In this document: in pieces, positions 55,401 to 63,792 of the stretch | Numbering within the stretch: position 1 is the stretch's first letter | How the letters are laid out: each line of letters starts with the position of its first letter | Assembly: GCF_013141725.1 (NCBI RefSeq) | Contig: NZ_WHNZ01000017.1 | Span: forward strand, 310,001 to 374,000 | DNA from: Paenibacillus planticolens | GTDB lineage: Bacteria; Bacillota; Bacilli; Paenibacillales; NBRC-103111 | Length of the DNA: 64,000 nucleotides | Direction: 5' to 3' | Notes under the pieces: generated by a model | Told to the model about the DNA's origin: nothing | Databases searched by the model: none | Seen by the model: only the letters and a program-made list of their open reading frames with translations | Position numbers and translations under genes: made by a program

Positions 55401-55590
55401 TCCTAATCCTACTCCCACTACCCAATCCCAAATCGCCTTCCACTCACCGACTTCGCCGCATTTAGGCGAAAACAACCTCCATCATTCCACTCGTTTTTTC
55501 CCTCCATCTATGCTATGATGGTTTTAATGAATAAACTTGGTTTTTCATAATAAACCACAAACCAAACCACCCAAACTTGGAGGCACACGA

Positions 55591-56343
55591 TTGGACGATA
55601 AATACCGCGTTCCGGCGATTGAACGTGCGCACCTTATTCTCAAAGAAATCTCGCTGCAGCCCGGTAGATTGAAGCTCATCGATCTGTCGCGATCGCTTAA
55701 CATCAACAAAAGCTCGATGTACTCCTTGCTTTTAACACTGGAGAACTTGGGATGGGTCGAGAAAGACGCCGGCGAAACCTACCGTCTGGGACGCGAGCTG
55801 TCTCGCTTGGGCCATGCGGCTGTACAGCAGCAGCGCAACTTGAACGAGTCGTTTCACAAGGAAGCCTCCCTAACTAAGCTGAGGCTCGGGGAATCGCTGC
55901 AGCTTGCCAGATTGGACAGCAGCGAAGTGCTCTATCTCGCCAAAGAGGAAGCGCCAACACCCGTCCGGCTCGCATCAGGACCGGGAACGCGGCTGCCTGC
56001 GCATGCCACTGCTCTTGGCAAGGTGATGCTGGCTGATCTGAGCGATGAGGAACTCGACATGCTTTATCGCATCGAACAAGAGCCATTTCCTCCGTTAACG
56101 GTGCATTCCATCACGTCTTTGCAAGCCTTGAAAAATAACTTGGCGCAAATCCGCCAACAAGGCTTCGCGCTCGATTTGGAGGAAGCTGTCCTCGGATTCA
56201 GCTGCGCAGCCGCTCCAATTCGCAATAGCGAAGGGAAGGTCATCGCCGCTGTCAGCTGCTCAATGATGTCGCCTCAGTGGGAACAGAAGAAGCAGATCTG
56301 TATAGAAGAAGTTCGCAAGCTGGCTCACCTACTATCCGAATAG
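55591..56343 (+). CDS. IclR-family transcriptional regulator
   Basis: A 250-residue regulator. The N-terminal winged helix (about 8-65) reads IERAHLILKEISLQPGRLKLIDLSRSLNINKSSMYSLLLTLENLGWVE. The C-terminal effector domain has LASGPGTRLPAHATALGKVMLADL and FALDLEEAVLGFSCAAAPI, both typical of IclR. TTG at 55591 with TTGGAGG 7 bases upstream is chosen over the longer frame from 55537. It is directly upstream of the SDR and FAH genes, which it probably controls. Confidence 0.93.
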   Translation: MDDKYRVPAIERAHLILKEISLQPGRLKLIDLSRSLNINKSSMYSLLLTLENLGWVEKDAGETYRLGRELSRLGHAAVQQQRNLNESFHKEASLTKLRLGESLQLARLDSSEVLYLAKEEAPTPVRLASGPGTRLPAHATALGKVMLADLSDEELDMLYRIEQEPFPPLTVHSITSLQALKNNLAQIRQQGFALDLEEAVLGFSCAAAPIRNSEGKVIAAVSCSMMSPQWEQKKQICIEEVRKLAHLLSE

Positions 56344-56359
56344 CAAAGGAGAATTGAAC

Positions 56360-57133
56360 ATGCGGTTGCAGAACAAAGTCATTCTCATCACAGGCGCTGC
56401 TTCAGGAATTGGCAAAAGCACGGCACTCTTATTCGGGCGCGAAGGCGCTCAAGTCATCGTGAACGATCTCGACGAAGCCAAGGGGATCGAGACGGTGAAT
56501 GAAATTACGGGGGCTGGCGGAGCCGCCCGCTTCATTCAAGCGGACGTGACGCACTCCGACTCCGTCAAGGCGATGGTCGAGCAGATCATTCAAGCCTACG
56601 GCCGAATCGATGTGCTTTTCAACAACGCGGGCATCAGCGGCGTCGGCGCGCTTCATGAGCTGGAGCCCGACGCGTGGGATCGCATCATGAGCATTAATGT
56701 GAAGGGCGTCTTCCTCCCTTCCAAGCATGTTCTCCCCCATATGATGGAGCGCAAATCGGGCTCGATCATCAATATGTCTTCCTGCATAGCCGAAATCGGA
56801 CTGGCTCGCCGAGCCTCTTACGCAGCGACCAAAGGCGCTGTCCTCGCGCTAACCAAATCCATGCAGGTGGATTATGCCCCTTATGGTATTCGGGTGAATG
56901 CGCTGCTTCCCGGGACGATTTTGACCCCGTTTGTTGAAAATTATCTCCGCACCTCGTATGACGATCCGGAAGCTGCCGTCGCCTCATTGAAATCCAGACA
57001 GCTGAGCAGCGAGATGGGACGTCCGGAAGATGTGGCTTCAGCCGCATTATTCCTTGCTTCAGATGAATCCAAGTTTATGATGGGTTCACCGCTTTATATT
57101 GACGGAGGCGTAACTTTCGGCAAAAACGCATAA
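56360..57133 (+). CDS. Short-chain dehydrogenase/reductase
   Basis: A 257-residue SDR. The cofactor motif is TGAASGIGKS near residue 12, NNAG appears in LFNNAGISG, and the catalytic Ser-Tyr-Lys are in INMSSCIAEIG and ASYAATKGA. The C-terminus GSPLYIDGGVTFG is typical. An acidic residue after strand 2 (VNDLDEA) suggests NAD(H). It oxidises or reduces an alcohol, possibly a sugar acid, given the FAH gene downstream. AAAGGAG precedes the ATG at 56360. Confidence 0.92.
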   Translation: MRLQNKVILITGAASGIGKSTALLFGREGAQVIVNDLDEAKGIETVNEITGAGGAARFIQADVTHSDSVKAMVEQIIQAYGRIDVLFNNAGISGVGALHELEPDAWDRIMSINVKGVFLPSKHVLPHMMERKSGSIINMSSCIAEIGLARRASYAATKGAVLALTKSMQVDYAPYGIRVNALLPGTILTPFVENYLRTSYDDPEAAVASLKSRQLSSEMGRPEDVASAALFLASDESKFMMGSPLYIDGGVTFGKNA

Positions 57134-57150
57134 ATTGGGCTGCTGCACGT

Positions 57151-57222
57151 TTTCATTCACGCTTTCATTCATACTTTCATTCATACTTTCATTCACGCTC
57201 TCATACACGCATCCATTCACGC
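57151..57222. repeat. 12-bp tandem repeat (TTTCATTCAYRC), six copies
   Basis: Six near-identical 12-mers run from 57151 to 57222 (TTTCATTCACGC, TTTCATTCATAC twice, TTTCATTCACGC and two variants), between the SDR and FAH genes. It is transcribed within the probable operon but not translated. Confidence 0.8.
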
Positions 57223-57264
57223 TTTTCATGCCCTCATACATCCGATCATTCAGGAGGTTCTTTC

Positions 57265-58164
57265 ATGAAACTGCTTACATTTAGCAAAAATAATTCGCTC
57301 ACGCTCGGCATCCAAACGGACTCCGGCGTGCTGGATGCCGCTCAAGCTGTCCAGCAGTTATCACCTGCGTTCTCTGTGCCTGCGACGGTTCACGAAGCGA
57401 TCCAAGGCGGAGCCGCCGCAACCGATGCGCTGCATCAGCTCGTCAGCCTCGCTCTTGAAAGCGATCATCGCGATTCTCTTCTGCTTAGCGAAGCATCTCT
57501 TACCTACGGTCCCTGCGTCACGAACCCCGGCAAAATCATTTGCGTCGGGCTTAATTACCGCAAGCACGCGGAAGAAACGAATGCTCCGATCCCGCAGTAT
57601 CCGATTCTTTTTAACAAATTCAACAATACGCTGACAGGACATGGACATGATATCGCCCTCCCCCGTGTAACCAAAGAAGTCGATTATGAAGCGGAGCTCG
57701 TCATCGTCATCGGCAAGCAGGCCAAATACGTCTCCAAAGAGGAAGCGTTGAACCATGTCTACGGTTACTGCTGCGTGAACGACCTGTCCGCCCGCGATCT
57801 GCAGATGCGTACAGCGCAATGGTTGCTGGGTAAGTCGTGCGATGATTTCAGCCCGCTTGGCCCTTATCTGGTCACGGCGGACGAGGTTGGCAATCCGAAT
57901 GACCTGAAGATCAGCACCACCGTCAACGGCAAGGTGCGGCAAAACTCGAATACAGCGGATATGATTTTCCACTGCGACGAAATCGTCAGCTATATTTCGC
58001 AGCACATGACACTTTATCCGGGAGACATCATTCTCACAGGTACGCCGGAGGGCGTTGTGCTCGGCGATCCGGTGGATAAACGCGTATATTTGAAAGACGG
58101 GGATGTCGTAACAATTTCTATCGAAAAATTAGGCAGCCTAACGAATCGCATGGTAAGCGAATAA
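57265..58164 (+). CDS. Fumarylacetoacetate hydrolase-family protein
   Basis: A 299-residue FAH-superfamily enzyme that cleaves or hydrates 2,4-diketo or 2-keto acids. An N-terminal about 80-residue domain is followed by the catalytic core: KIICVGLNYRKHAEE, the metal ligands in VDYEAELVIVIGK and CCVNDLSARDLQ, then GDIILTGTPEGV. With SDR and IclR genes beside it, a role in sugar-acid or aromatic breakdown is likely. ATG at 57265 with AGGAGG upstream. Confidence 0.93.
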   Translation: MKLLTFSKNNSLTLGIQTDSGVLDAAQAVQQLSPAFSVPATVHEAIQGGAAATDALHQLVSLALESDHRDSLLLSEASLTYGPCVTNPGKIICVGLNYRKHAEETNAPIPQYPILFNKFNNTLTGHGHDIALPRVTKEVDYEAELVIVIGKQAKYVSKEEALNHVYGYCCVNDLSARDLQMRTAQWLLGKSCDDFSPLGPYLVTADEVGNPNDLKISTTVNGKVRQNSNTADMIFHCDEIVSYISQHMTLYPGDIILTGTPEGVVLGDPVDKRVYLKDGDVVTISIEKLGSLTNRMVSE

Positions 58165-58234
58165 AAAAATCCCCCATATCAAGAGTATTTCGAAAAGGTC
58201 ATGACCTTTCTACTACTCCCGGTATGGGGGTTTT
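58165..58234. terminator. Bidirectional terminator between convergent operons
   Basis: AATCCCCCATA and TATGGGGG(TTTT) form the outer stem; an inner palindrome AAAGGTCATGACCTTT lies at 58194-58209. Poly-A and poly-T flanks serve both strands. Confidence 0.8.
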
Positions 58235-58238
58235 CAAA

Positions 58239-58985
58239 TTAAATAACCAAACCGCCGTTCACCTCTAGTACGGTACCGTTCACATAATCAGCATCATCTG
58301 AAGCTAAGTACAAATAAGCTTTGGCGATATCCTGCGGTTGGCCCAGGCGGCGCAGAGGCACCTTTTCCATCATGCCTTGAAGCACTTTTTCCGGAACTTT
58401 GGCAACCATGCCGGTTTCAATATAGCCCGGTGCGACGGCATTAACGGTTACTCCTTTATATCCTAGCTCCTTGGCCCAGGTTTTGGTCATCCCAATGACA
58501 CCTGCCTTGGTCGCCGCATAATTCGTCTGGCCGATATTTCCGTTAATTCCGACGATCGAGGAGGTGTTGATGATTTTGCCTCTCCCTTTACCGACCATAT
58601 GCGGCGCAGCAAATTTGGTGCAGTAAAACACGCCGTTCAGGTTCACGTCGATGACTTGATGCCACTGCTCGAGCGTCATTTTGCTGAGCATGCTGTCGCG
58701 TGTAATGCCTGCGTTGTTGATCAAGATATCCAAAGTGCCGAAGCGCTCGACCACGGTGCTGACCATCCGCTCCACGCTTTCCGCGTCGCTCACATCGACC
58801 TTCACGAAGATGGTCTGCTCCGCGCCGGAAGCTGCTTGCAGCTCCTGCAGCACTTCCGCTCCAGCTTCCTCATCATAGTCGGCTATAGCAACGAGGGCGC
58901 CTTCCGAGACGAACAACCGAGCTGTCTCGCGGCCAATTCCGTTAGCCCCCCCGGTAATTAACGCGACCTTATCCTTGAGTCTCAT
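58239..58985 (-). CDS. FabG-like 3-oxoacyl reductase / SDR
   Basis: A 248-residue SDR close to FabG/PhaB. Cofactor motif TGGANGIGRE near residue 11, NNAG in LINNAGITRDSML, catalytic Ser in INTSSIVGINGN and Tyr/Lys in NYAATKAGV. The C-terminus reads DADYVNGTVLEVNGGLVI. The ITRDSMLSKM segment is characteristic of 3-oxoacyl-ACP/CoA reductases. ATG at 58985 has GGAGGAGA upstream. Same strand as the hydrolase and KAS III genes, so it may reduce their keto product. Confidence 0.9.
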   Translation of the reverse strand: MRLKDKVALITGGANGIGRETARLFVSEGALVAIADYDEEAGAEVLQELQAASGAEQTIFVKVDVSDAESVERMVSTVVERFGTLDILINNAGITRDSMLSKMTLEQWHQVIDVNLNGVFYCTKFAAPHMVGKGRGKIINTSSIVGINGNIGQTNYAATKAGVIGMTKTWAKELGYKGVTVNAVAPGYIETGMVAKVPEKVLQGMMEKVPLRRLGQPQDIAKAYLYLASDDADYVNGTVLEVNGGLVI

Positions 58986-59030
58986 CGCTTCAATCTCCTC
59001 CAACGTTTGTCTAAGCGCATCTAACCAATG

Positions 59031-59936
59031 TCACTCCGTGCCAAGTACAAACCGATCTACCTTCCCGGTTAATGCCGGCAAAGCATCCACTAACGGGGAA
59101 TGGCCGCAGTTCTCCAATACCACGAGCTCAGCGCGATCGCCGAGATCTTCCATCATCTCGCTTGTCATCGATTCCTGAATGACGAGATCATTAGCCCCCC
59201 ATATGACGAGCACAGGCGCTTTAATCCGCGAGACATCCCCGCTTCCCGGTGCAGCTTCATGATCCGCACTGCTAATATTGAACGTATTTAAACCATGATA
59301 AATATCGGCCAGATTTCGCTGGGTCAAAATATCATCCACATATTGCTCGAACTGCTCCTCGGCAGGTTTATTCAAGTTATACACTGAAACTTCAAACAGC
59401 CAGCGCATGAAAGCCCGGTCCTGCCGCGCTCCTGCATCCGAAATAAGCTTCGTCCGCGAAAGCGCGCTGATTTCGTCATGTGTACGAAGACGCTTCGTTA
59501 GATCCGGATTGCCGTCAGCGCCATCTGCATAGAATGGATATCCGCGCGTAGACATCGAAGAGAGTAAAATCAACTTCTCCACTTGCTCCGGATAATCCGC
59601 CGCAAATTTCATGGCGATTCCGCCGCCGGTCGACCAGCCAATCAGGGCAAAAGTATGCAGCCCGAGCGCATCGACAAACTGCTTAACGACTTCCGCATAA
59701 TCGAAAAGTCCGTCAATAGGTTTGTGATACGTGGAAATACCAAATCCAGGAAGGTCAATAGCAACAAGATGAATCCGAGGATCGAGACTCTCCATGAGCA
59801 CATCCCAATGTTTAGACGAGTTCATATTCCCATGAACCAAGAGAAGTGTCGGTCCTTCGCCTTCCACGCCTCTCTCGCGATACCCAACGGTTTCACCACT
59901 CGGAAGCTCCAAGCTTTTTAACACAACCTCCGCCAT
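59031..59936 (-). CDS. Alpha/beta hydrolase
   Basis: A 301-residue alpha/beta-hydrolase. The oxyanion region is LLVHGNMNSSKHWD, the nucleophile elbow is ALIGWSTGGGIAMK (Ser near residue 109), the acid is in VIWGANDLVIQ and the His in ENCGHSPLVD. It resembles meta-cleavage product hydrolases and esterases. Its ATG follows the KAS III stop with no gap, and GGGAGG lies inside the KAS III end, so it is coupled. Confidence 0.88.
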   Translation of the reverse strand: MAEVVLKSLELPSGETVGYRERGVEGEGPTLLLVHGNMNSSKHWDVLMESLDPRIHLVAIDLPGFGISTYHKPIDGLFDYAEVVKQFVDALGLHTFALIGWSTGGGIAMKFAADYPEQVEKLILLSSMSTRGYPFYADGADGNPDLTKRLRTHDEISALSRTKLISDAGARQDRAFMRWLFEVSVYNLNKPAEEQFEQYVDDILTQRNLADIYHGLNTFNISSADHEAAPGSGDVSRIKAPVLVIWGANDLVIQESMTSEMMEDLGDRAELVVLENCGHSPLVDALPALTGKVDRFVLGTE

Positions 59937-60980
59937 TTACTCATTCCTCCCTTTGCCCCATTGAATAGCCGTAGCGCCCCACGCATAGCCAATGCCTGCA
60001 CTCACAAGGATGACGCGATCGCCATTTTTGATTTTCCCTTGCTCCACGCCTAGCTCTAAGCTTAAGATCTGATCAAGCTGACCTACATGGCCATAATCCT
60101 GCAAATACACCGACTGCTCTTCCGAAAGCCCGATTTCCCTCAGTACATAGTCATGAGCCGACTTTTTCATATGCAAAATAGCCAGATAATCGATGTCGGA
60201 CAGCTGCCAACCGCTTTTCTCCGCCGCCCTGCGAATCACTTCAACGAAACGCGCCATCGACGTGTGGTCGAGACGTTGTTTCATCCCCTCGGGATCCGGC
60301 ACATCCAAATACAGCCCCTGTCCCTGATTCAGCAAATCGCTGGTTAACGGCATTTTCGTGCCGCCCGCAGGTACGATAACATCCTCTGCAAAAGCGCCGT
60401 CGGTTATCAAATGACTTTCCAGCACCACGTTGCACGCGTGCCCTTTGCGCAGCAGCATAGCCCCGCCGCCGGCAGCCAAATTAAACATAAACCGCGTTCG
60501 CGGGTTCTCATAATCGATGAGATCGACGTTCCGGTATCCGCCGGCGAGCAGAGCCGTTTGGATCGAATCATCCGCCATCATCAGGCTTTTCGCCACTTTG
60601 AGGGCCATAATCGTCGTACCGCACCGAAGGGCGGCATCGAACGCCCAAGCATTCACCGCACCGATTTCGTGCTGCAGCTTAAGTGCGGCGGTCCACACCG
60701 GATACTCCTTGTGCTCCTCGCCGATATAAATGACCAGATCGATTTCCTTCGGATCGATTCCAGCTTTCGCGATCGCTTCGCGCGCCGCCAGGATGCCCAT
60801 TTCACAGGTGTGGTCCTCCGGGCCAGGGCCGGGAACATGCTTTTGCCGGATACCCAGCTTCTGCTCCACCACATCTTCAGGCAGACCGGAAGCTTCGGCA
60901 ATATCCTTAGCGGTCATAATGGTTTGAGGCATGTACATCCCCGTGCTTAAAATGCCTATAAGTTCATTTGAAAGGCTCAT
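59937..60980 (-). CDS. Ketoacyl synthase III (FabH-like) with altered active site
   Basis: A 347-residue thiolase-fold condensing enzyme. The catalytic Cys is in AFDAALRCGTTIMALKVA (about residue 115) and the His in LAILHMKKSAHDYVL. The third position, Asn in FabH (YGNTSAAS), reads YGHVGQLDQILSLELG, so it is a His. The acyl-chain chemistry may therefore differ from ordinary fatty-acid initiation. ATG at 60980 with AAGGGTGAG upstream; the frame to 61145 overlaps the next gene. It is in a Liv-transporter cluster, which suggests catabolism or special lipid making. Confidence 0.85.
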   Translation of the reverse strand: MSLSNELIGILSTGMYMPQTIMTAKDIAEASGLPEDVVEQKLGIRQKHVPGPGPEDHTCEMGILAAREAIAKAGIDPKEIDLVIYIGEEHKEYPVWTAALKLQHEIGAVNAWAFDAALRCGTTIMALKVAKSLMMADDSIQTALLAGGYRNVDLIDYENPRTRFMFNLAAGGGAMLLRKGHACNVVLESHLITDGAFAEDVIVPAGGTKMPLTSDLLNQGQGLYLDVPDPEGMKQRLDHTSMARFVEVIRRAAEKSGWQLSDIDYLAILHMKKSAHDYVLREIGLSEEQSVYLQDYGHVGQLDQILSLELGVEQGKIKNGDRVILVSAGIGYAWGATAIQWGKGRNE

Positions 60981-60984
60981 TTTC

Positions 60985-61176
60985 TTACTCACCCTTTTTT
61001 CGTAAAGCTTGCTCGATGTAATCAAACGCTTCCTGCATGGAACCGACGACAATTTCATCCTGATCCTGCACATGCGTAATGCGAATGCGCCAACGGCGCT
61101 CTTCAGGCTGTTCCTCCTCGCCCACGGAGCTGAACCGGAGGACAAAGGAGCTCACCATGTTGGGCTCTAATGCCAT
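60985..61176 (-). CDS. Small conserved-looking 63-residue protein
   Basis: A 63-residue acidic protein (MALEPNMVSSFVLRFSS onward) with a beta-type start, RWRIRITHVQDQDEIVV strand region and a C-terminal helix FDYIEQALRKKGE. GGTGGAG precedes the ATG at 61176, inside the livM end. It lies 4 bp before the KAS III gene, so translation is probably coupled. The family is not recognised; an accessory subunit of KAS III is possible. Confidence 0.7.
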   Translation of the reverse strand: MALEPNMVSSFVLRFSSVGEEEQPEERRWRIRITHVQDQDEIVVGSMQEAFDYIEQALRKKGE

Positions 61177-62174
61177 TTTTTCTCCACCCGCCTTTCGAGT
61201 ACCGGAGTTCGCCATTTCGTCCACCACATCTTGACGGTACCCGCGATACCTTGGGGAAATACCATGACAATCAGGATATACAGCAAGCCGAAGAAAATAA
61301 TCCAACGGTCAAAGATCGCATACGTCTTGGCGAGGTTCGACAATCCGTTATGGGCCAACTCGATAATGGCTGAGCCGATGAGTCCGCCGTACAGTGTGCC
61401 GACTCCGCCGATAATTGTCATCAGCAGCGCGTCCAAGGTGATATCCGTAGCAAACACCGAGGTATTTACAAAACGCAGCGTCACCGCATACATCGATCCT
61501 GCGAGCGCAGCCACCATACCCGCAACGACACTGGCAATGACTTTATAATGTACAAGATTAAAGCCCAGCGAACGCGTCCGCTGCTCATTCTCGCGGATTG
61601 CTTGCAGCACGCGGCCTAGCGGCGATACCGTGAACCGGCGCAGCAGCAGGAACACGATGATCAGTACCGCAAGCGAAATCCAGTAAAAGGTGCGGCGGTC
61701 CATCAAAAGATCAGGAATCGAGAAGGTGAAACCTTCCCCGCCTTTCGTGAGCGTGCGCCATTTCTCTGCGGCTACTTGAAACAAGCCTGCAAAGGCGAGC
61801 GTGAGCATCGCGTAATAATGGCTTTTTAACCGCAGCGACAGCATCCCGACTAAATAACTGACCACGCCTGCAACCAAGAGGCCGACAAGAACGGCCAGCA
61901 GCAGTACGCCGATGGAAGAGCCGTAATTATGCATCATAATGCCAACCGCATAAGCTCCGATACCAAAAAACATGGCATGCCCGAAAGAGACAATTCCCGT
62001 GTAGCCCAGCAAAAGATCGTAACTGATCGCAAAGATCCCGAAGATGAATATTTTCGTTACGAGGATCATCGCGCTGCGCGAGTCGTTGATAAGCGGGTAC
62101 AAAGCTAAAAGAAGAGACAACAGCCCGTATACGGACAAAGAGCCGGAAAAGCGTTTATTAAGCAGCGTTAGCAT
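61167..62174 (-). CDS. livM: Branched-chain amino acid-type ABC permease (LivM)
   Basis: A 335-residue permease with nine or so hydrophobic segments and the LivM signature GYTGIVSFGHAMFFGIGAYAVGI, then SPLGRVLQAIRENEQRTRSLG (ATPase-contact loop) and GGVGTLYGGLIGSAII. ATG at 62174 with GGGGTGAGAGG upstream. It imports a hydrophobic amino acid, short-chain acid or similar compound with LivH/F/G. Confidence 0.92.
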   Translation of the reverse strand: MLTLLNKRFSGSLSVYGLLSLLLALYPLINDSRSAMILVTKIFIFGIFAISYDLLLGYTGIVSFGHAMFFGIGAYAVGIMMHNYGSSIGVLLLAVLVGLLVAGVVSYLVGMLSLRLKSHYYAMLTLAFAGLFQVAAEKWRTLTKGGEGFTFSIPDLLMDRRTFYWISLAVLIIVFLLLRRFTVSPLGRVLQAIRENEQRTRSLGFNLVHYKVIASVVAGMVAALAGSMYAVTLRFVNTSVFATDITLDALLMTIIGGVGTLYGGLIGSAIIELAHNGLSNLAKTYAIFDRWIIFFGLLYILIVMVFPQGIAGTVKMWWTKWRTPVLERRVEKKWH

Positions 62175-62178
62175 CCTC

Positions 62179-63039
62179 TCACCCCTTCGATCCAAGCAAG
62201 CCGGATGGCTTGAGCATGAGCACCAGGACCATCAGCAGCATATTGACAGCAAGCGACAAGTCGGGAACATAATAAGCCATTAATGACCCTGTCAGCCCTA
62301 CGATAACGGAAGCGAGCGCCGACCCGTTAATATTTCCCATTCCTCCGATAACAACGACGATAAACGCGAGAATCGCGAACTGCATGCCCATCTCGGCAAA
62401 CACAATGCCGGAGTAAGGCGCGAGCAGCACGCCGCCGAGCGCCGCCATCGCTGCGCCCAGCATGAACACAGCTGTAAACACGCGATGAATCGGGATGCCA
62501 AGCGCCTGCACCATTTCTTTGTTCTGCACACCGGCGCGTACAATGAGACCGAGCCTCGTACGGTTCATCAGCAGTTGCAGTCCTAACAGGACAAGCAGGC
62601 CAACCCCGATAATAAACAATCTGTATTTGATAAAAATAACGCCACCCAAGCTCCAACTGCCGTCAAGCAGTTTTGGTACCGGCGCAGAGATCGGGTTCGG
62701 CCCCCACACGACCTTTAACAGTTCGCTTAAAACAAGCATAACTCCCAGCGTTACGAGAATTTGCTGAACATGATTGCCGTATACAGGTCGAATCACGATA
62801 CGTTCCATCACAAGGCCGAGAATCAGGCCGGTGACAATCGCCCCGATAATAGCGAGTGTAAAGCTGCCTGTGCGAGTGAATAACCAAACGCCGGAGTAAG
62901 CTCCCCATGCGAACAGACCGCCGTGTCCGAAATTAAGAACATCCATCAGTCCGAAAATTAAGGTAAGTCCAGCCGCCAGCAAGAAGACGAGCATGCCGGT
63001 CGCGAGACCGTTAACGAGCAAATTTGATAATGTAGCCAT
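62179..63039 (-). CDS. livH: Branched-chain amino acid-type ABC permease (LivH)
   Basis: A 286-residue permease with eight hydrophobic segments and the LivH signature LIFGLMDVLNFGHGGLFAWGAYSG near the N-terminus and GGMGNINGSALASVIVG near the C-terminus. ATG at 63039 has GGAGG 10 bases upstream. Its stop precedes the livM start by 4 bp. Confidence 0.93.
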   Translation of the reverse strand: MATLSNLLVNGLATGMLVFLLAAGLTLIFGLMDVLNFGHGGLFAWGAYSGVWLFTRTGSFTLAIIGAIVTGLILGLVMERIVIRPVYGNHVQQILVTLGVMLVLSELLKVVWGPNPISAPVPKLLDGSWSLGGVIFIKYRLFIIGVGLLVLLGLQLLMNRTRLGLIVRAGVQNKEMVQALGIPIHRVFTAVFMLGAAMAALGGVLLAPYSGIVFAEMGMQFAILAFIVVVIGGMGNINGSALASVIVGLTGSLMAYYVPDLSLAVNMLLMVLVLMLKPSGLLGSKG

Positions 63040-63087
63040 AAGGATACGGCCTCCTCTGTAATGGATCCCCAAACGTTGGGCCGGATG

Positions 63088-63792
63088 TCAGGCAATCCCC
63101 AGGAACCGTTTGCGGGTTTCCGGGTCTTCCCTGAGCTCACTCATCCGCCCGCCCAGGACGATTCGGCCTTCATCCACGATATAGTAGCGGTCTCCGATTC
63201 GGCTGGCCATGAAAAAGTTTTGCTCGACCAGGAGCACCGTCGTTTTCTTCTTGATTTGTTCGATGGACTGCATCAGCTTCTCCACCACAATGGGCGCAAG
63301 CCCTTTGCTCGGCTCGTCGATCAAAAGCAGCTCATTCTCGCCGACGTAAGCCCGCGCAATGGCCAGCATTTGTTTCTGCCCGCCGCTGAGATGACCGCTT
63401 TTGCGCTGCCAGAACGTCCGCAAATCGGGAAATAGCTCCAAAATCCATTCCTGGCGCTGCATCGCCGCATCGTGCTGTGCTTGCATCGCCACCTTCATAT
63501 TCTCCTGCACGGTCAAATCGGCGAAAATACCCTGATCCTCCGGCACATAGCCGATCCCCTTTCGGGCAATGGCATAGGTAGGCAGCTTATCTATTCGTTC
63601 TCCCTTGAAGGTGATGCCGCCTTGAGAAATCGGATTCAACCCCATGATCGAGCGGAGCGTTGTCGTCTTGCCGGCGCCGTTCCGCCCCAATAAGACGGTG
63701 ATCTCCCCTGGGGTTACTTCCAGTGAGACCCCTTGTAAAATGTGATACTGACCAATAAAAGTTTCGATGCCTTCGACGTTAAGAAGCGTCAT
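63088..63792 (-). CDS. livF: Branched-chain amino acid-type ABC ATPase (LivF)
   Basis: A 234-residue ATPase: Walker A LLGRNGAGKTTTLRSIMG, signature LSGGQKQMLAIARA, Walker B LLLIDEPSKGLAP and switch residue in LLVEQNFF. GIGYVPEDQGIF is the LivF-type Q-loop. It overlaps the livG stop by 14 bp. Confidence 0.95.
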   Translation of the reverse strand: MTLLNVEGIETFIGQYHILQGVSLEVTPGEITVLLGRNGAGKTTTLRSIMGLNPISQGGITFKGERIDKLPTYAIARKGIGYVPEDQGIFADLTVQENMKVAMQAQHDAAMQRQEWILELFPDLRTFWQRKSGHLSGGQKQMLAIARAYVGENELLLIDEPSKGLAPIVVEKLMQSIEQIKKKTTVLLVEQNFFMASRIGDRYYIVDEGRIVLGGRMSELREDPETRKRFLGIA

